48,065 nucleotides of DNA. Origin: Bordetella parapertussis (lineage in GTDB: Bacteria; Pseudomonadota; Gammaproteobacteria; Burkholderiales; Burkholderiaceae_B). The number at the start of each line of letters is the position of its first letter. The stretch's first letter is position 1. Made by a program: the position numbers and the translations under genes. Of this stretch, positions 7,359 through 16,237 are shown piece by piece. The notes under the pieces are model-generated. The model was given only the letters and a program-made list of their open reading frames with translations. It was not told the origin of the DNA and did not search any database. The DNA lies in assembly GCA_945887835.1 (NCBI GenBank), contig CAMCZQ010000005.1, forward strand, positions 1-48,065. The letters are read 5' to 3'.

Positions 7359-8963
7359 TTAGAAACGATGCGCGCCATGGGCCCCGAGACTCATGATGTA
7401 TTGCAAAAAGACCTGATTATTGGTTTTGCCCGGACCGTACATCGTGTCTTGTGCGACCTGCAACCTAAACATTGAGTATTCAGAGTTAGCCCAATCCACC
7501 ATGACAGTGTTACGCATTGGGTTGTAAGACTCGAGCGGTGTGCCAGTTAAGGTACCAGCGCTAAATCCATAATTCGAATTGCCACCGAATAGCTGATCAA
7601 AGCGATAACCGACCCTCCAGTTTGGCATGAACTGATAAATGCCTTGCACGTAAAAACCACTTTGCGTGTTGGTGTAGGCATTACCAAAGCAAGGCGCTGC
7701 ACAAGACACAGACTCGTTCGGGCTATTAATTGACGCTGAACCTTTTTGGGTATTCCAGAAGGCTTCGCCCTGAAGCTTGAAGTTCTGACGACTTGAGTTA
7801 CCGTTTGGTGCCCACTTGTACACAAAATCAGCGACCAGAACACCTGTCGTGCCGTTGAACTCGAACGTATCAGTCTCGTTCAGCAAAGATTGTCTGGGAC
7901 GGTCGCCGGTGCTTGAGGTGACATAAGACAAACCACCAAGCCATGAAGACTCGGTACCAATGTCGCCGCCGAGTTTGGCAAAAATCGTGCCCAGCCTTGG
8001 TCTGTTTTCGTTAAAGTTGTTGCCGTTGGGGTAGGTCATGCCTTGCCCGAGTTCGGCCCCAAACCGAAGGTACATATTTTCAAGAGGTGCCACCCACGAA
8101 ACCTGAGCGCCCGTATTGTTAAGCTGCCCGCCAAAAAATGCCTTGTACGCAAGCGGCAAGTCAACGAAATCCCATTCGTGAGGGTGTTTGTTGTTCAAGT
8201 AACCCACATTCGAGAAGAATTTACCGGCCTTGACTTTTAAACCGCCCGGCATCGCGATCGTCTCAAAAAATGCCTCTTCTAAAGCGACACTAAAGTCTTG
8301 CCCGTCTTGTCCAAGGACTAAACGTGCCTCAGCACGAAAGAGATTATCTACCGTGCCGGCAAGTGCTAGCTCGGACTCGCCCAAAGAGAAGCCACGCGGA
8401 ATGTTTTCGCTACCGGTGGGAATAAAGCCGCGACCAAGAGTTTCTGGATTTTGGCTTTGCGCAGAATATTTACCATCAATGATCAATGAAATTTCTGGCG
8501 TGATGGGCCCAATTTTTGGTAGGACGATTCCTCTGCCTAAGGATGAAGGTGGGTTACGACCAAGGTCGGGAGCCCCAGCAACAGCGCTGCCCGAGGTTGG
8601 GCTTGCGCCAGCAGTCGTCGCGACTGGAATCGGACTCGTAATCGCTTTCGCATTTGCTGAGGTTGGTGCCGCGGGAGTAACAGTCACAGAGGCTGTCGCA
8701 GGACGCCCGGTTGTAGGCGCAGCGCCTTGCTGGCGAGACAACTGGGTATTTTGTTGCTGCAATGTCGTGATTTTTTGCTCAAGCGAGTTGATACGATTTT
8801 CGTACAACACGCGCATGGCCTGGATGGTGTCTTGAAGCTTAGCAAGATCGGCTGCGGTTGCCGGCGGCGATGCAGTTTGAGCGAGGCTGGGCTGTGCCAG
8901 CACAAAAGCGGCAACAAAGCCTAATGCTGCGCAGGCACGCGCAGCGTATTTAAGATTAAACAT
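7359..8963 (-). CDS. Outer-membrane beta-barrel protein (porin-like) of the zinc operon
   Basis: 534-residue exported protein. Residues 1-29 are a signal peptide. Residues 38-79 are a heptad-rich coiled coil (LQDTIQAMRVLYENRINSLE and onwards), residues 80-150 are an Ala/Thr/Pro/Ser linker, and the rest alternates short amphipathic strands with Gly/Asn turns and ends in Phe, as for an outer-membrane barrel. The coiled coil plus barrel layout resembles trimeric phosphate-type porins. No TonB box or plug domain is seen. Its place immediately before the periplasmic binding protein (15 nt gap) suggests a pore for zinc or a zinc complex across the outer membrane; that is inference. Ribosome site AAGGAT precedes the ATG. 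Confidence 0.82.
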   Translation of the reverse strand: MFNLKYAARACAALGFVAAFVLAQPSLAQTASPPATAADLAKLQDTIQAMRVLYENRINSLEQKITTLQQQNTQLSRQQGAAPTTGRPATASVTVTPAAPTSANAKAITSPIPVATTAGASPTSGSAVAGAPDLGRNPPSSLGRGIVLPKIGPITPEISLIIDGKYSAQSQNPETLGRGFIPTGSENIPRGFSLGESELALAGTVDNLFRAEARLVLGQDGQDFSVALEEAFFETIAMPGGLKVKAGKFFSNVGYLNNKHPHEWDFVDLPLAYKAFFGGQLNNTGAQVSWVAPLENMYLRFGAELGQGMTYPNGNNFNENRPRLGTIFAKLGGDIGTESSWLGGLSYVTSSTGDRPRQSLLNETDTFEFNGTTGVLVADFVYKWAPNGNSSRQNFKLQGEAFWNTQKGSASINSPNESVSCAAPCFGNAYTNTQSGFYVQGIYQFMPNWRVGYRFDQLFGGNSNYGFSAGTLTGTPLESYNPMRNTVMVDWANSEYSMFRLQVAQDTMYGPGKTNNQVFLQYIMSLGAHGAHRF

Positions 8964-9019
8964 CTTTTGATCCTTAAATTGAACACGAAATCAACGCTGA
9001 AAAGCGTTGCGAGAGGGTG

Positions 9020-9508
9020 TTAACTTAAGAAGGTGGGCGGCCCACGTTGATTCGCGAGTTCGACCGGTGTCGCAAAACGGCAGACCGGTTGCGATCGCGG
9101 CTGCAAAGCATCCGCACGTGAAGCCGCTAGCTGAGCGGTTTGAGACGTCAGACCAACAGTTTGAGCAACGTCCTCTAAACACTTGAGACATAACTCCGAG
9201 GCAGACGATACCTGCTCAGCGTGCGAAAAAACCGTTGCACTGGGTGGGCTGACGACGTCCTCTTCCATCACAGAATTTGGTAACGTCGCTGCGATGTCTG
9301 CGGTCACGGCCTTGGCCGAGGTTGCTTGAAGCGAGGTCGCAGCCTCGATGACGCGACTCGCTTCGTTGAGCGCGTGCTCTGGCCCGTGCCAAACCATGCT
9401 CAGTTGTAAGGCAAGAAACGCTAAAAGAGCCACACATGCCAGCACCCGACTGGCTGTCTTTCGACAGAAGTCAGGTGGAGACAGTACGATAGAGTGCGCA
9501 GTAGGCAT
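9020..9508 (-). CDS. Small membrane-anchored protein resembling DUF2946, first gene of the second zinc operon
   Basis: 162 residues from the ATG at 9508; an adjacent upstream TTG is in frame but less likely. One hydrophobic segment (about 20-39) acts as signal or anchor. The rest is Ala/Ser/Val-rich with a CLKC motif at 107-110 and a C-terminal RGPPTF. A CxxC in the middle and a terminal R-G/A-P-P are features I associate with DUF2946 proteins, often found near metal-homeostasis genes; the match is by pattern only. The Zur-type dyads lie 14-60 bp upstream, so it is the leading gene of the six-gene operon. No strong ribosome site was found. Function unknown. Confidence 0.62.
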   Translation of the reverse strand: MPTAHSIVLSPPDFCRKTASRVLACVALLAFLALQLSMVWHGPEHALNEASRVIEAATSLQATSAKAVTADIAATLPNSVMEEDVVSPPSATVFSHAEQVSSASELCLKCLEDVAQTVGLTSQTAQLAASRADALQPRSQPVCRFATPVELANQRGPPTFLS

Positions 9509-9521
9509 CAAGCAACACTAA

Positions 9522-9569
9522 GTTATCACTATTGATAACATAGTATCACTTATTGATAATGAAATATCA
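9522..9569. promoter_or_regulatory. Overlapping Zur-type operators before the six-gene zinc operon
   Basis: Two copies of TGATA-N6-TATCA lie at 9533-9548 and 9554-9569, the same core as the operator at 2828-2843. A further perfect 7-bp inverted repeat, GTTATCA-N4-TGATAAC, is at 9522-9539, and TATCA-N5-TGATA at 9544-9558 links the two. The sites are spaced 21 bp, two helical turns, so dimers would bind the same face. They end 14 bp before the first start codon and must overlap the core promoter, which suits repression under zinc sufficiency. Confidence 0.82.
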
Positions 9570-9600
9570 CTACCAATTAAAAAAGTCGACCAACCAACCT

Positions 9601-11832
9601 TTATAGGCCGACAATCCCGCCATCGTCTTTCGTGATCACGATCGTGGCTGAACGCGGGCGACCTGCAGGCCCATAACCCATATTGCCAGGCCAGGTGCTC
9701 TGGAATTTGAACTCAGTTGCATCCCCCAGAGCGGGCGTCTGCTCGCCAGGATGCTGGATATTGACAAACAAAGTCTTACCGTCGGCTGTTTCGGTCACGC
9801 CCGTCACCTCAGCCCCCTTGGGCGCCACCAAAAACCGTCTGAGCTTAGCTTCACCTAGCGCTGCGCCAATAAAGGTCTCTTGTTGGCTCGTTTGTTCTTG
9901 ACCTGCCACCACCATGTTGTTGTTCACAGTGACTTTACCGCCGTCACCCACCTGCCCCGGAATCGCTGCAAGCATCATGCAATTGGTTTCGTCGGTCATG
10001 GCACCATCATCGGTCTGTATCCAACAAATGCCTGTCGCCTGACTAAACCACAAACCATCAGGTGAAGAAAAAGAATTGTTTGCTGTGAGCCCTGAAAGAT
10101 TGGCTGAGCCTGCATCTTCTTCTGCGCCAAACAAAAAGATATCCCACTGAAACTGCAGTGCGGTTGAATGATCGTTTTGTTCGTGGAAGCGAATAATATG
10201 CCCGTTCGGATTGCCCGAACTCTTTTTGCCGTCAACGTCGGTGTAGGCGCGTGGGTTGGCAGCATTCAGCTTTGCCGGATTGCGATTCGCAGCGTCGCTG
10301 TTGGTGAGCGCAAAATAAATGTCGCCGTTCTTGTGATTCACTGCGCCATATTCAGGACGGTCCATCGGCGTTGCACCAACCGCGTCAGCCGCCAGTCGCG
10401 TATTCACCAGAACATCGGCCTGGTTCGCAAAGGCGTACTTGGCATACGACGCAATTTTAGGATCTGTCAGCGTCAGTTCAAGCCATTGACCGCTGCCATC
10501 AGCTTTAAATTGCGCCACGAACAGCTTGCCTTCATTCAGATATTTGTCACCGATGGCCATGCCACCGCCCACATCCTGAGGATTCCAGACTGCGGTGCTC
10601 ACAAACTTATAGATGTACTCATTGCGGGTGTCACAACCCATGTAAAACGCCAGAGGCTCTCCGGCTTTAGGGATTCCGCAAACTGCGGCTTCGTGCGCGA
10701 AGCGACCGAGCGCAACACGTTTTGCTGCCACCGCATCACGCGTGACAGGATCAATTTCAACAATAAAGCCAAAGGTGTTGGCTTCGTTTCTAAAATCTTG
10801 TGCCGCCGAAGCACCGCTCGCCGCTATGTTCCAACGCGTGAAGCGATTGTCCATGTCTGAGACGGTATGCCACCCTTGACTAGAGGCTTTGGGACTTTGC
10901 GGATTCAGTGGCGCACTCACTACACCATAACGCTTAAGAGAGGCCTGCGATTTAGGCTCGAGAGCCGCTGCACCTGCGGCAATCTGAAAGTATTTTGCCC
11001 AATTCTCTTCGCAGGTCAGGTACGTGCCCCAAGGCGTTTTACCGTGTCCGCAGTTATTCAGCGTGCCGCGAACCATTGCACCCTTAGGATCAAAAGCCGT
11101 CACCATCAGTGCGTGAATATTTTTCAACTCTGCTTGTGGCCCTGTCACAGACATCGGCGTTTGCGCTGTTAGGCGGCGGTTGAGCGGCGAGTCGAGTCGA
11201 TAACTCCAGCCCTGCGGCCCTTTCGTCATTTCAACAACTGAGACCCCATGCAGGTTGATCTCTTTGAGCACCTCAAGTTCAGGACGCGAGCCCAAATCCC
11301 AGGCACCAAACTGACCAAACTTTTTACCTTGCTGTCCGTTCGACGTCTGGCCCTTAGGATGCAACAGATGTGACTCAGCTGAGCTTTCGTGATTGACTAC
11401 CAACAGCGCGCGACCGGTATCGCGCTCGGTGTATTGACCTTTTTCATCAATATAAAAAATGTCCATGCCGTCGTGTTGATCTCCGATCCGGGCAGACCAA
11501 TCATCGAGTTCTAGGCCTTGATTAGAAAAAGCAGACACTTTATCGGTCAGCGGGTCGCCAGAGGCATGAAGAACCTTATAGCTATACCCTGGTGGTAATA
11601 GCACTGAGTCAAGCAGACTTTTTTGAACTGCAGAAAAGCCAAGCCCAGTGGCCGCGTTTGTGGCAGTCGTTGCGTGAGCAAAAGGGATCAGGGTGTCAGA
11701 CAACAGGCCAAGACCCGCCAATCCGATTGCACCCCGAATCAGCTGCCTACGCGAAGGGTTTTTAAGCGAGGCTGCCAAAACGGTCTGAAAATGCGGCTGT
11801 TTAGATGGGTTGTCGGTATCAATTGGGTGCAT
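9601..11832 (-). CDS. phoX: Tat-exported alkaline phosphatase PhoX
   Basis: PhoX-family (formerly DUF839) phosphomonoesterase, 743 residues, acting in the periplasm or outside. A twin-arginine signal is seen at residues 27-33 (SRRQLIR) followed by a hydrophobic stretch and FAHA. Family blocks include LLVVNHESS, GTYLTCEENW, and GLWFSQATGICWIQTDDGA. Known PhoX enzymes use calcium and iron, not the zinc needed by PhoA. The gene has its own Pho box 52 bp upstream, so it is expected to be induced by phosphate starvation through PhoB. It is tail-on to the zinc operon promoter but transcribed separately. Length is within the large-PhoX range. Confidence 0.93.
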   Translation of the reverse strand: MHPIDTDNPSKQPHFQTVLAASLKNPSRRQLIRGAIGLAGLGLLSDTLIPFAHATTATNAATGLGFSAVQKSLLDSVLLPPGYSYKVLHASGDPLTDKVSAFSNQGLELDDWSARIGDQHDGMDIFYIDEKGQYTERDTGRALLVVNHESSAESHLLHPKGQTSNGQQGKKFGQFGAWDLGSRPELEVLKEINLHGVSVVEMTKGPQGWSYRLDSPLNRRLTAQTPMSVTGPQAELKNIHALMVTAFDPKGAMVRGTLNNCGHGKTPWGTYLTCEENWAKYFQIAAGAAALEPKSQASLKRYGVVSAPLNPQSPKASSQGWHTVSDMDNRFTRWNIAASGASAAQDFRNEANTFGFIVEIDPVTRDAVAAKRVALGRFAHEAAVCGIPKAGEPLAFYMGCDTRNEYIYKFVSTAVWNPQDVGGGMAIGDKYLNEGKLFVAQFKADGSGQWLELTLTDPKIASYAKYAFANQADVLVNTRLAADAVGATPMDRPEYGAVNHKNGDIYFALTNSDAANRNPAKLNAANPRAYTDVDGKKSSGNPNGHIIRFHEQNDHSTALQFQWDIFLFGAEEDAGSANLSGLTANNSFSSPDGLWFSQATGICWIQTDDGAMTDETNCMMLAAIPGQVGDGGKVTVNNNMVVAGQEQTSQQETFIGAALGEAKLRRFLVAPKGAEVTGVTETADGKTLFVNIQHPGEQTPALGDATEFKFQSTWPGNMGYGPAGRPRSATIVITKDDGGIVGL

Positions 11833-11883
11833 GGCAAACTTCTTGAGTTAGCGTGATTAAGAACGAGATCTAACCACGCCAAA

Positions 11884-11901
11884 ATGACAGAATCATGACT
11901 G
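11884..11901 (-). promoter_or_regulatory. Pho box upstream of phoX
   Basis: Read on the minus strand, two 7-bp direct repeats, CAGTCAT and CTGTCAT, are separated by GATT. This matches the 7-4-7 PhoB box (consensus CTGTCAT in both halves) with one mismatch. It lies 52 bp before the phoX start codon, a typical distance for an activator site replacing the -35 element. Confidence 0.88.
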
Positions 11902-12033
11902 AATTTAACCAAACGGCCAATCTACTCCCGCTTAGGGTGAGGATGGCTAGCGCGGACGTCGCCGGTGTCTAAGATGCTCACCGACTTTGGCGTTTATTTT
12001 TGCTCGATCTATTGGCAAATAATGCCATCATCG

Positions 12034-13467
12034 CTAAGCGCGCCTGAGCACCTGCCCCGCTCTTGCGTGGGTAGTGACGCCGTCCTGCCAACTCAGTACA
12101 CCGTTGACATAGACTTGATGGATCCCTGCGGCTGGGCGCACGGGATCAGCGAAGGTCGCGCTATCTTTGATATGCAACGGATCAAAGACGACCAGATCCG
12201 CAGCGTAGCCCTCTTTAATCAAACCACGATCTTTCAAACCAAAGCGTGATGCTGACAGGCCAGTCATTTTGTGAACAGCCGTTTCAAGCGGAAACAGCTT
12301 GCGATCACGACTGTAGTGACCCAACACGCGCGGGAAGGCGCCCCACAGACGCGGATGTGGAAAAGTGTCGTGTGGCAGACCGTCTGAGCCGATCATCGTT
12401 TCCGGATAGGCCAGGATTCGCTCAACATCGCCTTCATCCATCGAAAAATAAATGGCGCCTGCAGGCTGCAGCGAAGCTAAAAACTCAGTCAACGGTAGGT
12501 CTTGTTCTTTGAGCAACTCATCAACATAGCGGCCGCTCGTCTCGGGCTTCGCTTTAGACCAAGAAATTAAGGTTCGCGAGGCTTGCTCAACGGTATCTTG
12601 TCGCAACACGGTTGACGACGCGACATACGGATAACAATCGAGGCACACGTCGCCTTGCGCACGCATTTGATCAACTAGGGCAAGTGTTTCGCGCGAGCGG
12701 CCGAAGTTTTCTTGGCCATTCACTTTATGGTGCGACAACACTTGCCGCACGCCTAGCTCTTTTGCGATTGACATGGCCTCAGTCATCGCCTCAAGCACCT
12801 GCGCGGCTTCGTTACGAATGTGTGAGGCAATCAGTGCGGTACCCCCACGCAAGGGTTCAAACACGGCTTGAATTTCAGCCGCGGTAGCTGCTTGAGCCGG
12901 GGCATAATACAGACCGGTAGACACCCCTACCACACCCGCGTCAAGGGCCTCTTGAACCAGAATCTGCATTTTTGCAATTTCAGCGTCATTAGCAGGTCGC
13001 GCCAGGTCAGACATGGTGACCGCACGCAAAGTGGTGTGGCCAAGCAAGGCAGCCATATTGACAGCAGGTGGATTTTTTTCAAGCGCCGCGAAATAATCCG
13101 CAAATGTCCCGTAACGCTGACTGGGGCCATTTGCAATCAAATTCAAAGGTGGAATCGCTTCGGCTTGCCCCAGCGGCGCAAGGCTCAAACCACAATTGCC
13201 TGTAATGACGGTGGTGGCTCCCTGACTGACTTTTGCAGCCATCGAGGGGTCGGCCAGCAATAGACGATCGTCGTGTGTGTGGACGTCGATAAAACCTGGG
13301 GCGATTGCCAAGCCCTTCAAATCGATTGTCTTAGCCGCGGCATAGTTCAGCGCCTCGCCAACCCCAACAATACGGCCGTCTTTGACCGCAACGCTGGCCT
13401 GGCGCCTTGCCTCGCCGCTACCATCGATCACCACGCCATTTATCAACAATAAATCACAGTTCAACAT
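12034..13467 (-). CDS. N-acyl-D-amino-acid deacylase (D-aminoacylase)
   Basis: Amidohydrolase-superfamily enzyme, 477 residues, expected to release D-amino acids from N-acyl-D-amino acids in the cytoplasm. The metal-binding HTHDD follows GLAIAPGFIDV, and the family blocks GNCGLSLAP, VSTGLYYAP, SHIRNE and GSDGLPHDTFPHPR are all present. The C-terminal DLVVFDP is the usual beta-sandwich end. The ATG at 13467 has a GAGGCGG ribosome site; an in-frame TTG 27 nt upstream extends the frame but lacks support. The gene stands divergent from the diaminopropionate ammonia-lyase operon and shares a 236-bp promoter region with it, consistent with a joint role in D-amino-acid use. Confidence 0.9.
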   Translation of the reverse strand: MLNCDLLLINGVVIDGSGEARRQASVAVKDGRIVGVGEALNYAAAKTIDLKGLAIAPGFIDVHTHDDRLLLADPSMAAKVSQGATTVITGNCGLSLAPLGQAEAIPPLNLIANGPSQRYGTFADYFAALEKNPPAVNMAALLGHTTLRAVTMSDLARPANDAEIAKMQILVQEALDAGVVGVSTGLYYAPAQAATAAEIQAVFEPLRGGTALIASHIRNEAAQVLEAMTEAMSIAKELGVRQVLSHHKVNGQENFGRSRETLALVDQMRAQGDVCLDCYPYVASSTVLRQDTVEQASRTLISWSKAKPETSGRYVDELLKEQDLPLTEFLASLQPAGAIYFSMDEGDVERILAYPETMIGSDGLPHDTFPHPRLWGAFPRVLGHYSRDRKLFPLETAVHKMTGLSASRFGLKDRGLIKEGYAADLVVFDPLHIKDSATFADPVRPAAGIHQVYVNGVLSWQDGVTTHARAGQVLRRA

Positions 13468-13703
13468 GTCTAGCCGCCTCGACTTAAAAAGCAAAGATTG
13501 AAGATTCGCGTGCGAACCACCGGAACCGGCAAGGACAATGCACGGAAAAGTGTTTAGCTGCCACGCAAAACGAGTCTACACCGTATATTTTCACTTGCCG
13601 CCAACCTAAACGAAAATTATTCTTATTTGCTAAAGCTGATACCATTTTGCTCTAGTAACGGAAATAACTGAGCTTGTTCGGTTGTTTGACACTTGAGACC
13701 CGC

Positions 13704-14918
13704 ATGAATCCCCACGCAGACGCTTTTACCAACCCCTATGCCGAGCCAAGCCAGTCAGCTTACGGCGCCAAGCGCGCGAGCGTCATGAGCCAAGAAGGGT
13801 TTGATGCTGCCTTCGCCGAAATCTCAAGCTGGCCGGGCTACGCCCCCACCCCCTTGGTATCCTTACCTAAATTGGCACAACAACTTGGTCTTGCTGAAAT
13901 TCTTTACAAAGACGAACGCGGCCGCTTTGGTCTGGGCAGCTTCAAAGCGTTGGGCGGGGCCTATGCTGTGGCTAACGTCTTGCGCCTCAAGGTGCAGCAT
14001 AAGCGTGGTCTGGCTCAGGTCAGTTCAAAAGAATTGTTATCCGGAGCCTTCAAAGACTTAATCAATGCGTCCACCGTCGCCTGTGCAACCGATGGCAACC
14101 ATGGACGCTCGGTCGCCTGGGGCGCTCGTCTGTTTGGCTGCAAGTGTGTGATCTATGTTCACGAAACCGTCAGCCAAGGCCGACGCGATGCCATCGCACA
14201 CTACGGCGCCGAGGTACGCGAAGTCAAAGGCAATTACGACGACGCGGTTCGGTTTGCAGCCGCGACTGCCGCCTCAGAGGGCTGGACCGTCGTCTCTGAC
14301 ACCTCGTATCCCGGTTATCGCGACATTCCACTTGATGTCATGCATGGTTATGGCGTCATGGCCTCAGAAATTGTGACTCAAATGTCTTCAAGGCAACCGC
14401 CCACACACGTCTTTGCGCAAGCTGGCGTTGGTGCGTTAGCGTCGGCGGTCTGTGCAAATTTTTGGCTGCAATGGGGTGCGCAACGTCCTCTATTTATTGT
14501 GACTGAACCCACGCAAGCAGATTGTGTCTATAAAAGCTTACAGGCGGGCCAACGCACAGTCGTTGAAGGTTCGTTGGATACTGTCATGGCGGGGCTGGCC
14601 TGCGGCGAGGTCTCTGAACTCGCGTGGGAAATTCTGCACGGCGGCACAAATGTCGCAGTGGCTGTCGACGATGCCTACGCCCTTGAAGCCATGCGAATGT
14701 TGGCGCAACCACAAAAAGGTGACCCTGCCATCGTGGCTGGCGAAACCGGTGGAGTGGGTCTTGCCGCCCTTCTCGCTGCGCGCGATCATGCCAACATCCG
14801 CACGCAACTCAAACTCGATGCACATTCGCGGGTCTTGTTATTGGGCAGCGAAGGCGACACCGATCCCGTTATTTACCGACAAGTTATTGGAAAAACCGCT
14901 TCTGAGGTACTCGCATGA
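13704..14918 (+). CDS. dpaL: Diaminopropionate ammonia-lyase
   Basis: PLP enzyme (fold type II) that converts 2,3-diaminopropionate, D or L, to pyruvate and two ammonia; also known as YgeX. 404 residues from ATG 13704, near the family's usual 400. The PLP lysine is K81 in GLGSFKALGGAYAV; CATDGNHGRSVAWGA is the substrate/phosphate region, and LLLGSEGDTDP near the C-terminus is the phosphate-binding glycine-rich end. A GAGA precedes the ATG; the frame is open 30 nt further up to a TTG that is unlikely to be used. It overlaps the next gene by 4 nt (ATGA). The neighbouring carbamoylases fit amino-acid nitrogen salvage, as in ygeX clusters. Confidence 0.9.
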   Translation: MNPHADAFTNPYAEPSQSAYGAKRASVMSQEGFDAAFAEISSWPGYAPTPLVSLPKLAQQLGLAEILYKDERGRFGLGSFKALGGAYAVANVLRLKVQHKRGLAQVSSKELLSGAFKDLINASTVACATDGNHGRSVAWGARLFGCKCVIYVHETVSQGRRDAIAHYGAEVREVKGNYDDAVRFAAATAASEGWTVVSDTSYPGYRDIPLDVMHGYGVMASEIVTQMSSRQPPTHVFAQAGVGALASAVCANFWLQWGAQRPLFIVTEPTQADCVYKSLQAGQRTVVEGSLDTVMAGLACGEVSELAWEILHGGTNVAVAVDDAYALEAMRMLAQPQKGDPAIVAGETGGVGLAALLAARDHANIRTQLKLDAHSRVLLLGSEGDTDPVIYRQVIGKTASEVLA

Positions 14919-16162
14919 ACACTCTTGACTCACGTGCACTGGGCTTACGGGTTCAGCCCGGACCGCTACTCGAGCAACTCAATACGCTCGCTGACATTGG
15001 CATGACCCCAGAAGGTGCCTGCTGTCGTTTAGCGCTCTCTGACGAGGATCGCATCGGTCGAGACCTGCTCATTACGTGGATGAAAGCGCTTAAGCTTGAG
15101 GTCAGTGTCGATCCAATTGGCAATATTTTTGGCTGGCGTGCTGGGCTCGAGAATCTGGCGCCCGTGATGACGGGCTCGCATATCGACACGGTTCGCACTG
15201 GCGGGCGTTACGACGGGCCCTTAGGTGTGCTTGGTGGGCTTGAGGTTGTTCGCGCCTTAAACGAGGCCGATATCGTGACGCGTCGGCCATTAGTGGTGGC
15301 TGCGTTCACCAACGAAGAAGGTGCTCGCTTTCACCCAGATATGCTCGGTTCACTCGTCTACGTTGGCGGCTTGTCACTTGACGACGCCTACGCCTCGCAT
15401 AGCGCAGATGGCAAAGTCTTGATCGATGAGCTGACTAAAATTGGCTACGTTGGCAAGGCTGCCCTACCCTTGTGCAAACCACACGCGTTTGTTGAGTTAC
15501 ACATTGAACAAGGCCCGATTCTTGATATTGAGGGCATCACCATTGGTGCGGTACGCGACTTGCAAGGGATTTCCTGGCAAGAGCTGACCATCGTGGGGCA
15601 ATCCAACCATGCAGGCACCACGCCGATGCGCTTGCGGCACGATGCTGGCTACTGCGCAGCTGCGATCAGCGTCTTTATGCGTAAGCTCACCATTGAGATG
15701 GGCGGCGCTCAAGTCGCAACCATGGGGGTGACACAGTTGCATCCCAATTTGATCAATGTGATTGCCGCACGAGCGGTTGTGACAGTCGATTTGCGCAATA
15801 CCGATGAAGCATTATTAAAAATCGCCGAACAAAAAGTCGCTGATTTTTTAGTCAAACTCGCTACTGACGAAGGCGTCAAGATTACCAGCCATCGCCTCGC
15901 GCGCTTTGAGCCCGTAAAGTTTGACGATGGCATTGCTGATTTGATTGCACAGCACGCACAAACACTAGGTTACTCGTGTCGTTCAATGACCTCTGGCGCT
16001 GGGCACGATGCGCAAATGATGGCGCGCTTTTGCCCAAGCGCAATGATTTTTGTCCCCTCGGTCAAAGGGATCAGTCATAACCCGGCCGAACATACAGAGG
16101 TGAAAGACCTTGTGGCGGGTGGCAATGTTTTATTACAAACAATGCTTGAGTTAGCGAAGTAA
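14915..16162 (+). CDS. M20-family amidase/carbamoylase (N-carbamoyl-L-amino-acid hydrolase or allantoate amidohydrolase type)
   Basis: Binuclear-metal hydrolase of 415 residues in the hydantoinase/carbamoylase branch of peptidase family M20. Metal-site motifs are MTGSHIDTVRTGGRYDG, FTNEEGARF and ELHIEQGPILD, with TSGAGHDAQ near the C-terminus. The central lid/dimerisation domain includes GQSNHAGTTPMRLRHD. Members cleave N-carbamoyl-L-amino acids, beta-ureidopropionate or allantoate; the motifs do not separate these reliably. Its start overlaps the dpaL stop by 4 nt. Next to a D-specific carbamoylase, an L-carbamoylase role is plausible. Confidence 0.88.
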   Translation: MNTLDSRALGLRVQPGPLLEQLNTLADIGMTPEGACCRLALSDEDRIGRDLLITWMKALKLEVSVDPIGNIFGWRAGLENLAPVMTGSHIDTVRTGGRYDGPLGVLGGLEVVRALNEADIVTRRPLVVAAFTNEEGARFHPDMLGSLVYVGGLSLDDAYASHSADGKVLIDELTKIGYVGKAALPLCKPHAFVELHIEQGPILDIEGITIGAVRDLQGISWQELTIVGQSNHAGTTPMRLRHDAGYCAAAISVFMRKLTIEMGGAQVATMGVTQLHPNLINVIAARAVVTVDLRNTDEALLKIAEQKVADFLVKLATDEGVKITSHRLARFEPVKFDDGIADLIAQHAQTLGYSCRSMTSGAGHDAQMMARFCPSAMIFVPSVKGISHNPAEHTEVKDLVAGGNVLLQTMLELAK

Positions 16163-16237
16163 GTTTGCTTAATAAGACTCTGCAAAATCGTCGTTCCGTG
16201 CTTTCAAACAGTTTGATCATCAATTAGGAAAAATTTC

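Noticed and set aside
13468-13494. Longer N-terminus for the D-aminoacylase from a TTG
   Set aside because: The ATG at 13467 has a GAGGCGG ribosome site and begins where the family begins.
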